The notes under the pieces were generated by a model. The model was not told the DNA's origin, made no database searches, and saw only the letters and a program-made list of their open reading frames with translations. Of a stretch of DNA of 64,000 nt, positions 54,643-63,612 are shown piece after piece. This DNA comes from Rossellomorea pakistanensis. GTDB lineage: Bacteria > Bacillota > Bacilli > Bacillales > Bacillaceae_B. Both the position numbers and the translations under genes were made by a program. Every line of letters starts with the position of its first letter. Position 1 is the stretch's first letter. The stretch is taken from NCBI RefSeq assembly GCF_016908495.1, contig NZ_JAFBDZ010000001.1, positions 124,001 to 188,000 of the forward strand. Reading direction: 5' to 3'.

Positions 54643-56151
54643 ATGTTGAATTCAAAAGAGCAGTTCATGAAGGAAGAAGGAACAGCATTCCCTGGAAAAA
54701 CCTATGTCGAGACATTGTTGAAACCTTTGTTTAACGATCAAAAAAACCATCTATTTGACGTTATGTTTCGTATCCATCGAGCACATGTTGTCATGCTAGC
54801 TGAACAGGGGATCCTGACGAAACAAGAAGCCAAAACCATTTTAACTGGAGTAAATAAGGTGGCAGAAATAGATCATAAAACGATTGAGTATTCCCCGGAG
54901 TTTGAAGACTTATTTTTCATGATGGAGTTCAAAATTGGTGAAGAAGTAGGATCTGACTTAGCAGGTAAAATGCATATTGCAAGAAGTCGAAATGATATGG
55001 GTGAAGCTATGTATAGACTCGTATTGAGGGACCTTCTTCTTGATGGCATTCATCAAATGGCTTTATTAGGAAGTGTTCTTTTAGAACAAGCAGAGGTTCA
55101 CCTCGATACAATCCTAACGGCGCATACTCACACACAACCGGCACAGCCAACAACTCTAGGACATTATTTAACGGCCATTTATGATGTAGTAGAACGAGAC
55201 ATTGTTAGGTTTTGGAATGCCTTTGAAACCGTTAATCGCTCACCGATGGGGGCAGCGGCCATTACCACAACAGGTTTTCCGATTAATCGAGAACGAGTAT
55301 GTGAATTACTTGGATTCGATGGAATAATGGAGAATTCCTATGATGCAATCGGAGGTGGAGACTATTTACTAGATTCAGCCACTGTGATTATAACAGCTAT
55401 GACGAATACAGGAAGATGGGTACAAGACTTTCTTAAGTTTGCCACCACTGAATTCGGAATTTTACAAGTAGCAGACCCTTACGTTCAAATAAGCAGTATT
55501 ATGCCACAAAAGAGAAATCCCGTATCCATCGAGCATTCACGTTCATTGGCCAGTAGTGCTGTTGGTGAAGCGTTATCCGTTGTCCAAATGATTCATAACA
55601 CCCCTTATGGAGATATTGTTGATACGGAAGACGATCTTCAGCCACATCTATATCGAGGATTTGAAAAATCTTCTCGTGTATTCAAACTAATGCGTGCTGT
55701 CATAACAACCATGATCGTCGATAAAGATAAAGCGAAACAAAGAACTTATGAATCTTGTATCACGATTACGGAGCTGGCAGACGAACTAGCTCGCCACCAT
55801 CAAGTTCCATTCCGTACAGCACATAAAATCGCTAGTTTAGTTGCAAACCAAACAATGGCAGAGAAAAAAATTCTTAGTGATTGGAAAGTAGATGAAATCA
55901 ACACTATTATTATAGAACAAACGGGAACCGATGCTGCTAAACTAACGGAGAAACAATGGCAGGCTATTATTTGCCCAGAAATGTTTGTAAGGAGAAGGTC
56001 GATAAGAGGAGGGCCCAATCCTCTAGAGGTTAAAAGGATGATTGCTACTCGAAAAGTAGAATTGAACTCACATATAAAGCGGTACCAAGAGATTACAAGT
56101 GAATTATTAAAGAGAAATGAGAAGCTAATGAGAATAAAGCTGCATAGTTAA
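54643..56151 (+). CDS. Argininosuccinate lyase-family enzyme, diverged substrate site
   Basis: 502 residues of the fumarase/aspartase/ASL superfamily: GKMHIARSRNDMGEAM, HTHTQPAQPTTLGHY, and the catalytic serine loop SSIMPQKRNPVS. Compared with true ArgH the motif THLQRAQP reads THTQPAQP and RSRNDQVATD reads RSRNDMGEAM, both in the substrate pocket, so argininosuccinate is probably not its substrate. Lyases of this family cleave fumarate from N-substituted aspartates (for example EDDS). It ends the ROK/deacetylase/ABC operon, 12 bases after the permease. GAGGAGG precedes ATG. Confidence 0.85.
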   Translation: MLNSKEQFMKEEGTAFPGKTYVETLLKPLFNDQKNHLFDVMFRIHRAHVVMLAEQGILTKQEAKTILTGVNKVAEIDHKTIEYSPEFEDLFFMMEFKIGEEVGSDLAGKMHIARSRNDMGEAMYRLVLRDLLLDGIHQMALLGSVLLEQAEVHLDTILTAHTHTQPAQPTTLGHYLTAIYDVVERDIVRFWNAFETVNRSPMGAAAITTTGFPINRERVCELLGFDGIMENSYDAIGGGDYLLDSATVIITAMTNTGRWVQDFLKFATTEFGILQVADPYVQISSIMPQKRNPVSIEHSRSLASSAVGEALSVVQMIHNTPYGDIVDTEDDLQPHLYRGFEKSSRVFKLMRAVITTMIVDKDKAKQRTYESCITITELADELARHHQVPFRTAHKIASLVANQTMAEKKILSDWKVDEINTIIIEQTGTDAAKLTEKQWQAIICPEMFVRRRSIRGGPNPLEVKRMIATRKVELNSHIKRYQEITSELLKRNEKLMRIKLHS

Positions 56152-56162
56152 TTAAACTTTAT

Positions 56163-56287
56163 AGAGGCTGTTCCAAAATCAAGATACCAGGAACCACAAC
56201 GTCAATATATAGAAGAAACCCTCCATACAACTTCTTTTTTTAAACGTTCATAGTGGTTCCGGACCACTTTTAGGGACAGCCTCTTCT
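56163..56287. repeat. Repeat family B, copy 3
   Basis: Outer AGAGGCTGTTCC / GGGACAGCCTCT, inner AGGAACCACAA / TAGTGGTTCCGG and AGAAGAAACCCTC...CTTCTTTTT. It starts 12 bases after the lyase stop codon and can serve as operon terminator. Confidence 0.85.
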
Positions 56288-56548
56288 TAAGGGGAAATAA
56301 TCTTGGTTATTGGAGGATATATTTTTACAATAGATACCCATGTGATCCCATGCAATCAATAATATTTAATCTGGTAGAGTCAATGGCAATATTAATGAAT
56401 CTAAGAAATGAGCACAATCTATTAAACCTCCTGAACATATAGTAGATAAAGGAGAAAATCATTTAAATGGAAGAATTGATGTAGTTTAAGTAAATATAAG
56501 GTACTAATCCATCTATCATCTTCTAATCTACTAAAAAGGAGTAATTGT
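56288..56548. other. Intergenic region upstream of the polyamine enzyme
   Basis: About 260 AT-rich bases, no gene, no recognised regulatory element; several short fragments such as ATGGAAGAATTGATG (56467) are not followed by open frames. Confidence 0.4.
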
Positions 56549-57853
56549 ATGGAAGCAAGAGGTCACCATATCATTGTTGATGCATATGGATGTCAGGATA
56601 CGATTCTTAATGATGCCGAACAATTGAAAGAATTATTAACAAAAGCAATAGAGGGCTTGGGAATGGAAATTCTTTCAACACATTTTCATTCTTTTTCACC
56701 TCAAGGAGTAACGGGAGTGATAGGAATATCAACATCCCATATTTCCATTCATACTTGGCCAGAACATGGCTATGCCGCATTGGATCTATATACATGTGGG
56801 GATCAAGATATTGAACTTTCCTTAAAGGGGATTCTTCAAAAATTGAAAGCTGAGCATGCGGAAATTTATGAGCTCTTCAGGGGAGAAGAATCCAACCAAA
56901 AGCCAATGATGAAAAAATTAAACTTTAAGGAATACCAAACAGAGGAATCAAGTGAGTTATTGCAGTTAAAAGTAGATCGAGGTAACGATTGGGACATGAT
57001 GCAGTTAAGAGAAATCATAGCAGGAAATCATGATATACTGTATCATACATCAAGTCCATTTCAAGACATCCTATTAGTAAAAGCCAACGATCTTCGCCTA
57101 TATTTAGATCAAGAATTACAATTTTGTTCACTTGATGAGAAGTATTATCATGAAGCGCTCGTTTATCCTGTCATGGAGCTAGCAGCCTCACATGATCGGA
57201 TTCTAATATTAGGCGGTGGGGATGGTCTCGCATTACGGGAAGTCCTTAAATATCCAAACGTAAAACATGTTGATCTTGTTGATATTGATCCCATGATGAT
57301 TCAAATAGCCAAATCCGAACCCGCACTATTAGCTCAAAACAACCAATCATTTTTAGACAAGAGGGTCCATGTTCATACCGAGGATGCGAAGAAATATTTA
57401 GAAAAGGATTTGCAACAATATAATGTGGTCATTATTGATTTTCCAGATCCTGTTAATCTGATAATAAGTTCATTGTATACTAAAGAAGTCTTTAAAAAGG
57501 TTTCCAAGTTATTAACCAAAAAGGGTGTTATCGTTTGCCAATCAAATTCTCCTGAGGATACACCAAGTTCGTATTGGAGTATCGCTAAAACCATGGAAAA
57601 AGCAGGACTCCACACTCTAGCCTATAATGTGACCGTCCCATCCTTTGGTTTATGGGGATTTCATTTAGCTGCACATAAAAAAATTACCAATCAAATTCCA
57701 GAAATCTCTGTTTCTCATCAGGCTCTCACGAAGGATATGGGAAATTTATTTAAAATTCCTGATTTCGTTATGTCTGAAAAAGAGAATGCCATTGTCAATA
57801 GTGAAAAGAATTTGAAATTACACGAAATATCTAAGATTACTGAAGTCCAATAA
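56549..57853 (+). CDS. Fused S-adenosylmethionine decarboxylase / spermidine synthase
   Basis: 434 residues. Residues 1-125 form a bacterial class Ib AdoMet decarboxylase: STSHISIHTWPEHGYAALD holds the self-cleaving Ser63 that becomes the pyruvoyl group, His68, and Cys83 in YTCG. Residues about 165-375 form a spermidine synthase (YHEALVYPVMELAAS, GGGDGLALREVLKY, VDIDPMM, IIDFPDP). The last 50 residues are polar and unmatched. One chain thus makes decarboxylated AdoMet and transfers aminopropyl to putrescine or another diamine. AAAAGGAG precedes ATG. Confidence 0.9.
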   Translation: MEARGHHIIVDAYGCQDTILNDAEQLKELLTKAIEGLGMEILSTHFHSFSPQGVTGVIGISTSHISIHTWPEHGYAALDLYTCGDQDIELSLKGILQKLKAEHAEIYELFRGEESNQKPMMKKLNFKEYQTEESSELLQLKVDRGNDWDMMQLREIIAGNHDILYHTSSPFQDILLVKANDLRLYLDQELQFCSLDEKYYHEALVYPVMELAASHDRILILGGGDGLALREVLKYPNVKHVDLVDIDPMMIQIAKSEPALLAQNNQSFLDKRVHVHTEDAKKYLEKDLQQYNVVIIDFPDPVNLIISSLYTKEVFKKVSKLLTKKGVIVCQSNSPEDTPSSYWSIAKTMEKAGLHTLAYNVTVPSFGLWGFHLAAHKKITNQIPEISVSHQALTKDMGNLFKIPDFVMSEKENAIVNSEKNLKLHEISKITEVQ

Positions 57854-57894
57854 GGAATAATTTGTTTCAATAGATCTTGTTTGATTGTAATTAA

Positions 57895-57919
57895 AAGGCT
57901 GCTTAGGTAGTCTTTTTTT
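57895..57919 (+). terminator. Terminator after the polyamine enzyme
   Basis: AAGGCTGC-TTAG-GTAGTCTT with two G-T pairs followed by TTTTTTT. Confidence 0.7.
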
Positions 57920-58073
57920 GTGAATAATTGTAAGTATTCTTTGAATAGTAGATAAAATAATGATATAAGAAATACTACTAGATACAGATTATTTGAAGAA
58001 TTTATTTCCCTGGCAAGACAGTAAATATGCTAAAAAGTGACAAAAGCTTGAATTTAGCAGGTGGACTCAAGTC

Positions 58074-58296
58074 CATAAAAATGCTCATAACTCAGAAATT
58101 AGGCCCATAAAAGGGTGGACTCAACTCATAAAAGATAGAAGTGCCCTCATAAATCAATGAAAACGGAGCATAAAGTTCGGCAATGCTTATCACTTAGAAA
58201 ATAGGCCATAGACATGAAGGTTTAACACATAAATAATAGAAAATAGCTCATATATCTGAGGAAGTGGAGCATAAGGTTGCTAATGCTCATAAACAT
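58074..58296. repeat. CATAA array with strict 21-bp period
   Basis: CAT of NCATAA occurs at 58074, 58086, 58106, 58127, 58148, 58169, (58190 degenerate), 58207, 58228, 58249, 58270 and 58288. The core run steps by 20, 21, 21, 21 and again 21, 21, 21, 18. Typical units are CTCATAAAnnnnAGAnnnnGCC and GAGCATAA. It fills the gap between the polyamine gene and a TPR gene and contains no open frame. Confidence 0.8.
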
Positions 58297-58314
58297 CAAA
58301 AAGGGGGAACACGA

Positions 58315-58800
58315 ATGGAGGAAAAGCTGGAAAAGGCAATTAATCTTAGAAACGAGGGGAAGTACAAAGAATCTAACCAATTACTACTAAACTTAGTGGA
58401 TACTCATCCTGAGAACCCGTTAATAAACTATCATTGTGCCTGGAGCTTTGATGTTATGGGAAATGAGATTGAAGCCGTGCCTTATTATGAAAAAGCAATA
58501 TCAAATGGCCTCAATGGTGATGATTTAGAAGGGGCTATCATAGGACTGGGAAGTACTTATAGAACTCTTGGAGAATATGAAAAATCAAATAAAACATTTT
58601 TAAAGGGGATAGAATCGTTTCCTAATAATCAAGCAATGAAAGTGTTTCACGCTATGACACTATACAATCTGAACAAACACAATAGAGCAATGGAAATCTT
58701 ACTGAAAAGTATAGCTGAAAAATCTGATGATTCAAGTATAAAAAGTTATAAAAAAGCGATTAATTTTTATTCGGACAAATTAGATGAAAAATGGAAGTAG
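58315..58800 (+). CDS. TPR-repeat protein
   Basis: 161 residues with about three tetratricopeptide repeats (EKAINLRNEGKYKESNQLLLNL; IEAVPYYEKAISNGL; IIGLGSTYRTLGEYEKSNKTF; AMTLYNLNKHNRAMEILLKS). No signal or membrane segment. Likely protein-protein interaction; similar small TPR proteins are widespread in Bacillus with no fixed role. AAGGGGG precedes ATG 58315; the upstream frame is in the repeat array. Confidence 0.82.
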   Translation: MEEKLEKAINLRNEGKYKESNQLLLNLVDTHPENPLINYHCAWSFDVMGNEIEAVPYYEKAISNGLNGDDLEGAIIGLGSTYRTLGEYEKSNKTFLKGIESFPNNQAMKVFHAMTLYNLNKHNRAMEILLKSIAEKSDDSSIKSYKKAINFYSDKLDEKWK

Positions 58801-59111
58801 AATTTCATTTATCTTTTATTGAGAAGTGCTGAGACAAGGGATTTGTTGAAGTAAATCATCCTATACAAATAAAAAGCAAAATTTGTTAGTAGTCATTTAA
58901 AGCAAGTGTGCAGTTTTAGATGGCTACTTTTCACATGAATTTTTCTATGCTGAACCTTTTACTTAAAAGCATTTATTATTAATCATTAAAACACAGAAAT
59001 AAAGCAGATCATTGTAATAGGAAGCATTCTTAAGTATAATCGATAATGAATTTCATTTTCAAATTAGAGTTTACTAGGATAGTAGGTCATATTTAATAAG
59101 GAGGCTAATAA
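58801..59111. other. Intergenic region
   Basis: About 310 AT-rich bases; nothing recognised except that the promoter for the ABC exporter must lie here. Confidence 0.4.
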
Positions 59112-60819
59112 ATGTTGTCACGGTTTTTCTCATATTATAAACCATATAAATGGTTATTCTTTCTAGATTTCACATGTGCTGTTTTTGTGGGTTTATTAGA
59201 ATTAGCGTTTCCGCTTGCAGTTAATCAAGTAATTGATCGGCTGTTGCCTAAGGGTGATTGGTGGATCATTTTCTTGGCATGTTTGGGGTTGCTAATCATC
59301 TATCTTATGAATACAGGAATGCATTACATAGTAACATACTGGGGACATAAGCTTGGAATTAATATAGAAACAGACATGCGCCAAAAGCTTTTTCAACATA
59401 TGCAAAAGCTATCATTCGGATATTATGATAATCATAAAACAGGACATTCGATTTCAAGGCTAACGAAAGATTTGGAGGAGATAGGTGAGGTAGCTCATCA
59501 TGGACCAGAGGATGTTTTTGTTGCCATTATGACATTAGTTGGATCGTTTGTTCTGATGCTCACCATTAACTGGAAACTTGCGATTCTGTCGTTTATTGTA
59601 ATTCCACTATTAATCGTATTGGCCATCTATTTTAATAAAAAGATGACAAAAACTTTTAGAAGGATGTTCATGGATGTCGCAGAAATTAATGCACGAGTTG
59701 AAGACAGTATTGGCGGTATTCGAGTTGTGCAGGCATTTGAATGAAAAGCATGAACAGAATAAATTTGCAGAGAATAATGAGCGTTATCGCCTTACCAAAT
59801 TACAATCCTACAAAATCATGGCACAAAATGTCATGGCTAACTATGTTTTGATGAGGCTCGTCACGCTTTTCACTCTATTATTCGGAACGTGGTTTGTTAT
59901 CACTGGTGAGCTTACATATGGACAATTTGTTGCCTTTATTTTATTGTCGAATATTTTAATAGGACCAATTCAAAAAATTAATGCCGTTATTGAAAGTTAT
60001 CCTAAAGGAATTGCTGGCTTTAAACGTTATACAGAGGTTATCGACACGGTCCCGGATATACAAGACACTGAGGATGCTATAGAAATAGATTTACATGGGG
60101 CAATACAATACAGGGATGTTACGTTTGGATATGAAGGGCATGAAAGAGTACTGAATAATATGAACCTAACCATTCATTCAGGGGAAACCGTTGCATTTGT
60201 AGGTCCTTCTGGTGCTGGAAAAACAACACTTTGTAGTTTGCTTCCGCGTTTTTATGAAACTCATGAAGGAGCGATTACAATTGATGGTATCAATATTAAG
60301 GAAATGAAGCTTAATTCATTACGCAGCCAAATTGGAATCGTGCAACAGGATGTTTTTCTCTTTTCAGGAACCATTAGAGAAAATATTGCATATGGAAATT
60401 TACATGCAACTGAGGAAGAAATTCTAGAAGCATCTCGAAAGGCAAGGCTTGATGATTTTATTAAGAACCAACCTGATGGCCTCGATACGATCATCGGTGA
60501 AAGAGGAGTGAAACTATCTGGGGGACAAAAACAAAGATTATCGATTGCACGAATGTTTTTGAAGAATCCTCCGATATTGATCCTAGACGAAGCCACCTCT
60601 GCTCTTGATACGGAAACAGAACTTGCCATTCAAAAGTCTTTATCGGAATTAACGAAGGGACGGACGACTCTAGTTATTGCTCATCGACTCGCAACCATTA
60701 AAAATGCCGATAGAATAATGGTGGTAACGAAAGAAGGAATCGCAGAACAAGGAAATCATCATGATTTGATGGAATTTAATGGGATATATAGTCGTTTGCA
60801 TCAGGCTCAATTTGGGTGA
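59112..60819 (+). pseudogene. ABC exporter (fused membrane and ATPase domains), frameshifted
   Basis: The first frame (59112-59744) carries the transmembrane domain: RFFSYYKPYKWLFFLDF ... SIGGIRVVQAFE then TGA. The second frame, picking up at NEKHEQNKFAENNERY, continues the same protein to 60819: remaining helices, Walker A GPSGAGKTT, LSGGQKQRLSIARM, LILDEATSALD. One inserted (or two missing) bases near 59730-59745 would restore a typical exporter of about 570 residues (multidrug or lipid exporter family). Good ribosome binding site AAGGAGG before ATG 59112. A sequencing error is an alternative. Confidence 0.82.
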
Positions 60820-60891
60820 GAAAGTACAAAAATGCCAGGGATTATATGAATCCTTATCTAGTTAGAGTGAAAAGCCACTGAGAAGAAAACC

Positions 60892-61001
60892 AGGCTGCCC
60901 CTTTAGATTTCTAAAACCACATTGATTCTCTATAATGAAAAAATATTGAGGATTTGGTAAAATGGTGGTTCCTAAATACTGCTAGGGGATAGCCTTGTTT
61001 T
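60892..61001. repeat. Repeat family B, copy 4
   Basis: Outer AGGCTGCCCCT / AGGGGATAGCCT, inner TAAAACCACATT / AATGGTGGTTCCT, then TTGTTTTTTTG. It lies 73 bases after the ABC exporter, again at a gene's 3' end. Confidence 0.75.
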
Positions 61002-61084
61002 TTTGTTGTTTCTTTATAATTTTGATTAGATAAAGACGTGAAATTCCAATATAATACGGTCATAGTGGAGAAATAGCAAATATT

Positions 61085-61518
61085 TTATAGATTTTCTGCT
61101 ATATCTTTAATCAGCTTTTTAGCATTTAGTGCCAATTCAACCGAAGCATCATAATACATTTGCCCATCTTTAAATAATGAAAAATCCCCAATTTCGCTTT
61201 TTAGTAACGTACTACTTCCTCTGTCTTCTAATTGATAGAGATATGCCACTTCTCCTTCTTTCGGTACAATCTCCCACTTGGATACGTATAAAGCAATTTT
61301 TAATTCCTTGTTTTTATCTGCTTTAATAATAGTGGTGATTGACTGTTCTGTTAGGTAATTCCCATACCACTTTGCTTCCCATAGTCATATTTCCTTTAGG
61401 ATAATCCTCTGGAAGCTCGTCCCACTGCAACGTATTTTGTTTTAATAAGAACTTCCCAGACTCTTGCAGAGGTTGCCTCAATGAGAATCTCATCTTTGAC
61501 GATTAGTTGATCTGTCAT
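61085..61518 (-). pseudogene. SRPBCC (AHSA1/START-like) protein, two frameshifts
   Basis: From ATG 61518 (AAAAGGAGCG upstream) one frame reads TDQLIVKDEILIEATSARVW and EVLIKTKY; a second continues QWDELPEDYPKGNMTMGSKV; a third continues LTEQSITTIIKADKNKELKI, VSKWEIVPKEGEVAYLYQLE and STLLKSEIGDFSLFKDGQMY to the stop at 61085. Joined, they make one protein of about 145 residues with the SRPBCC ligand-binding fold. Each fragment is shorter than 95 codons, so simple callers miss it. Decayed gene or base errors. Confidence 0.75.
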
Positions 61519-61683
61519 TATTTCACGCTCCTTTTCTGATTGGAAGTTACTAATAGTATACTTTATTGAGATCACTGAACGAAAAGATATATATACTTCA
61601 CGTGAAGAAATTAAGAGTATCTTACCCGATAATTTTTAGATTCCTATTCTGCAAGGAAGCATATAGTAAACGGGAGGGGTCAA

Positions 61684-62184
61684 ATGAGAAAATTAAATTG
61701 GCTATTGTACGGAACGATTGTTGTTTGTATTATAATTGGTTTATTTTCTTTTCGAAAAATAACAAAAGATACTTATGACGGAATGTCAATTATTCCTGAA
61801 CAACATAAGGATATTCCGTTATTTGAGGGGTTAGAACCTAACGAACACCAGTATATTGTCGATGGTAATCAGTGGATTGATATATATAAATTTTACAAAG
61901 TAGAACTACCAAAGTTTGGGTGGAAACTCAAATATATTGACACAGCACTTAATGTTCAAGTCCCGGAAAATGATGGGGGCGGGTTTTATTCTCATTGGAG
62001 GAAAGAAGGGTTTGATGGTGAATTGTGGATTTCTGCCGGTTTTAATTCATTGGAGGATCAAACTGTGGTTATTTTTGATAAAACGCCAATTTACAATTCA
62101 TCCATTTGGATTCATCATGTTCCAGAAAATATCTGTATTTACGAAAATCTACTGGATGAAAACTGTACTGAAATGAAAGAATAA
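61684..62184 (+). CDS. Membrane-anchored protein of unknown function
   Basis: 166 residues: one N-terminal helix (WLLYGTIVVCIIIGLFSF), then an extracytoplasmic domain of about 135 residues rich in aromatic residues (HQYIVDGNQWIDIYKFYKVE, SHWRKEGFDGELWISAGF). Two Cys (ICIYENLLDENC) near the C-terminus could form a disulphide. GGGAGGGG precedes ATG 61684. Reading past the stop gives a further 55 open codons in the same frame. Not recognised. Confidence 0.7.
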   Translation: MRKLNWLLYGTIVVCIIIGLFSFRKITKDTYDGMSIIPEQHKDIPLFEGLEPNEHQYIVDGNQWIDIYKFYKVELPKFGWKLKYIDTALNVQVPENDGGGFYSHWRKEGFDGELWISAGFNSLEDQTVVIFDKTPIYNSSIWIHHVPENICIYENLLDENCTEMKE

Positions 62185-62402
62185 TCGAAGATAGAACGAA
62201 TGATTCGTTTTATTAACGAAGCAATTGATTGGGATCAAGAATCTGTCCCTAGAGATCACTACATTATAATTGATTTTGGATCCACGAAAATAAAGGTACT
62301 AAATCTATTTTCAATCAAAAAGAGGGACGAAAATAATGAAACCGGAACCTGAATTCCTTAAACTCCTCAATTCCTTATAATATGCTGTTTCTTAAATAGA
62401 AT

Positions 62403-62426
62403 AGGACCTCCATTATTGGAAGTCCT
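62403..62426 (-). terminator. Terminator of HAD phosphatase gene
   Basis: Minus strand AGGACTTCCA-ATAA-TGGAGGTCCT (10 bp with one G-T) followed by ATTCTATTT; could act on both strands. Confidence 0.6.
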
Positions 62427-62443
62427 CTCGAATGATGAACAAG

Positions 62444-63190
62444 CTATTTAAAAGAAAGCACACGCTCAATGGCCTGAGCGACTCCATGATCTGTATTAGA
62501 TCCCGTTACCCAATCTGCTTCTTCTTTTACGATTTCCTGTGCGTTACCCATAGCGACTCCGATTCCTGCCTCACGAATCATCGCCAGATCATTCAAGCTG
62601 TCTCCAACGGCCATCACTTGCTCCATTGATAAATCTAACCAATTGCAGACCTTAAGCAAAGCGGCTGCCTTATTGACACCTGCAGGATTGATTTCGATAT
62701 TTGTTGGACTGGAATTCGTCACTTCTAATGCTTCATTACTTCTCAACTCGTCCAATACGACTTGACGGACCTCATCATCTTGGATATCAAATCCGAATTT
62801 TAACCAGTCATATTGATCAATTTCTCCATCAAATGGTTTCTGCGTGTTGAACAGTCCTTTAGTAGTAGACGACCAAAAATGAACATTGTGTTCTTCTTTC
62901 AATTTCCAAAGCTGCTTCACTAATTCTAGTTCAAGTAGGGTGGAATCAACCAAATTGTAATCATGATCATAAATCTCTCCTCCATTAACGGTAACAATAT
63001 AAGAGGAGCGTCCTAATGCATCCGAAATATCCCTACAAGTAAAAAGGGAGCGACCAGTGCTTAAGACGACATGAATCCCATTTTCTTTCGCTAATTGAAT
63101 CGCTCTTTCATTCTCAGGCGACACCTCGCCATCATGATTTACAAGAGTCCCGTCCATATCTAGTGCGATTAATTTAATATCTTTTGTCAA
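62444..63190 (-). CDS. Cof-type HAD-IIB phosphatase
   Basis: 248 residues. HAD motifs: ALDMDGTLV (nucleophile Asp), LSTGRS, Lys in GVNKAAAL, and VGDSLNDLAMI. A type IIB cap domain lies between about 80 and 185. Such enzymes dephosphorylate sugar phosphates, FMN or PLP with little specificity. The start is TTG 63190 with AAAGGAC upstream. Stand-alone gene. Confidence 0.9.
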   Translation of the reverse strand: MTKDIKLIALDMDGTLVNHDGEVSPENERAIQLAKENGIHVVLSTGRSLFTCRDISDALGRSSYIVTVNGGEIYDHDYNLVDSTLLELELVKQLWKLKEEHNVHFWSSTTKGLFNTQKPFDGEIDQYDWLKFGFDIQDDEVRQVVLDELRSNEALEVTNSSPTNIEINPAGVNKAAALLKVCNWLDLSMEQVMAVGDSLNDLAMIREAGIGVAMGNAQEIVKEEADWVTGSNTDHGVAQAIERVLSFK

Positions 63191-63270
63191 TTGATCACGT
63201 CCTTTTAATTATCGTTTTCTAGTTTAGTATACATTATCTATTATACATAGAGAAAAAACTTGATTACTTT

Positions 63271-63493
63271 GGCTGTTTTCAAAAAAAGTTGTTGCTTTTA
63301 TGAACAGGAAATTTTTATAAAAAGGTTGGTTGGAGCGTTAGGTGCGAGACCTGCGGGAGTAGTGGGACAGGTGAGACCTGAACAGGAGCAAGGCGACGAG
63401 GATGCTCACCGCCTTCCCCGCGGAAAGTGAGCATCCTTCTGCTCCAACCAACTAATTCCATTTAAAATAACAACAATGTTTACGAAAACAGCC
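63271..63493. repeat. Repeat family A, copy 3
   Basis: GGCTGTTTTC / GAAAACAGCC ends (perfect 10-bp inverted repeat), subterminal AGTTGTTGC / AACAACAATG, GGTTGGAGC / GCTCCAACC stem, and the core CCTGCGGGAGTAGTGGGACAG and GCAAGGCGACGAGGATGCTC shared with copy 2. Sits between the HAD phosphatase and coaD-like genes. Confidence 0.88.
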
Positions 63494-63612
63494 ATTATTA
63501 TTAATAATATTTCCCGACTTGTGTAGGGCTACTTAAATTCCTCATTATTTTTAATAGAAGTGGTATAGTAAGAAAAAGTATTTTTTCCATATCAATTAAA
63601 AAGGCTAGGTGA

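Noticed and set aside
54643..56151. Naming the lyase argH
   Set aside because: Substrate-site motifs differ (THTQPAQP, RSRNDMGEAM) and argG is not adjacent; context is a transport operon.
18734..58296. The 20-21-bp arrays as CRISPRs
   Set aside because: Repeat cores are only 6-8 bp, the intervals are too short and variable to be spacers, and there are no cas genes.
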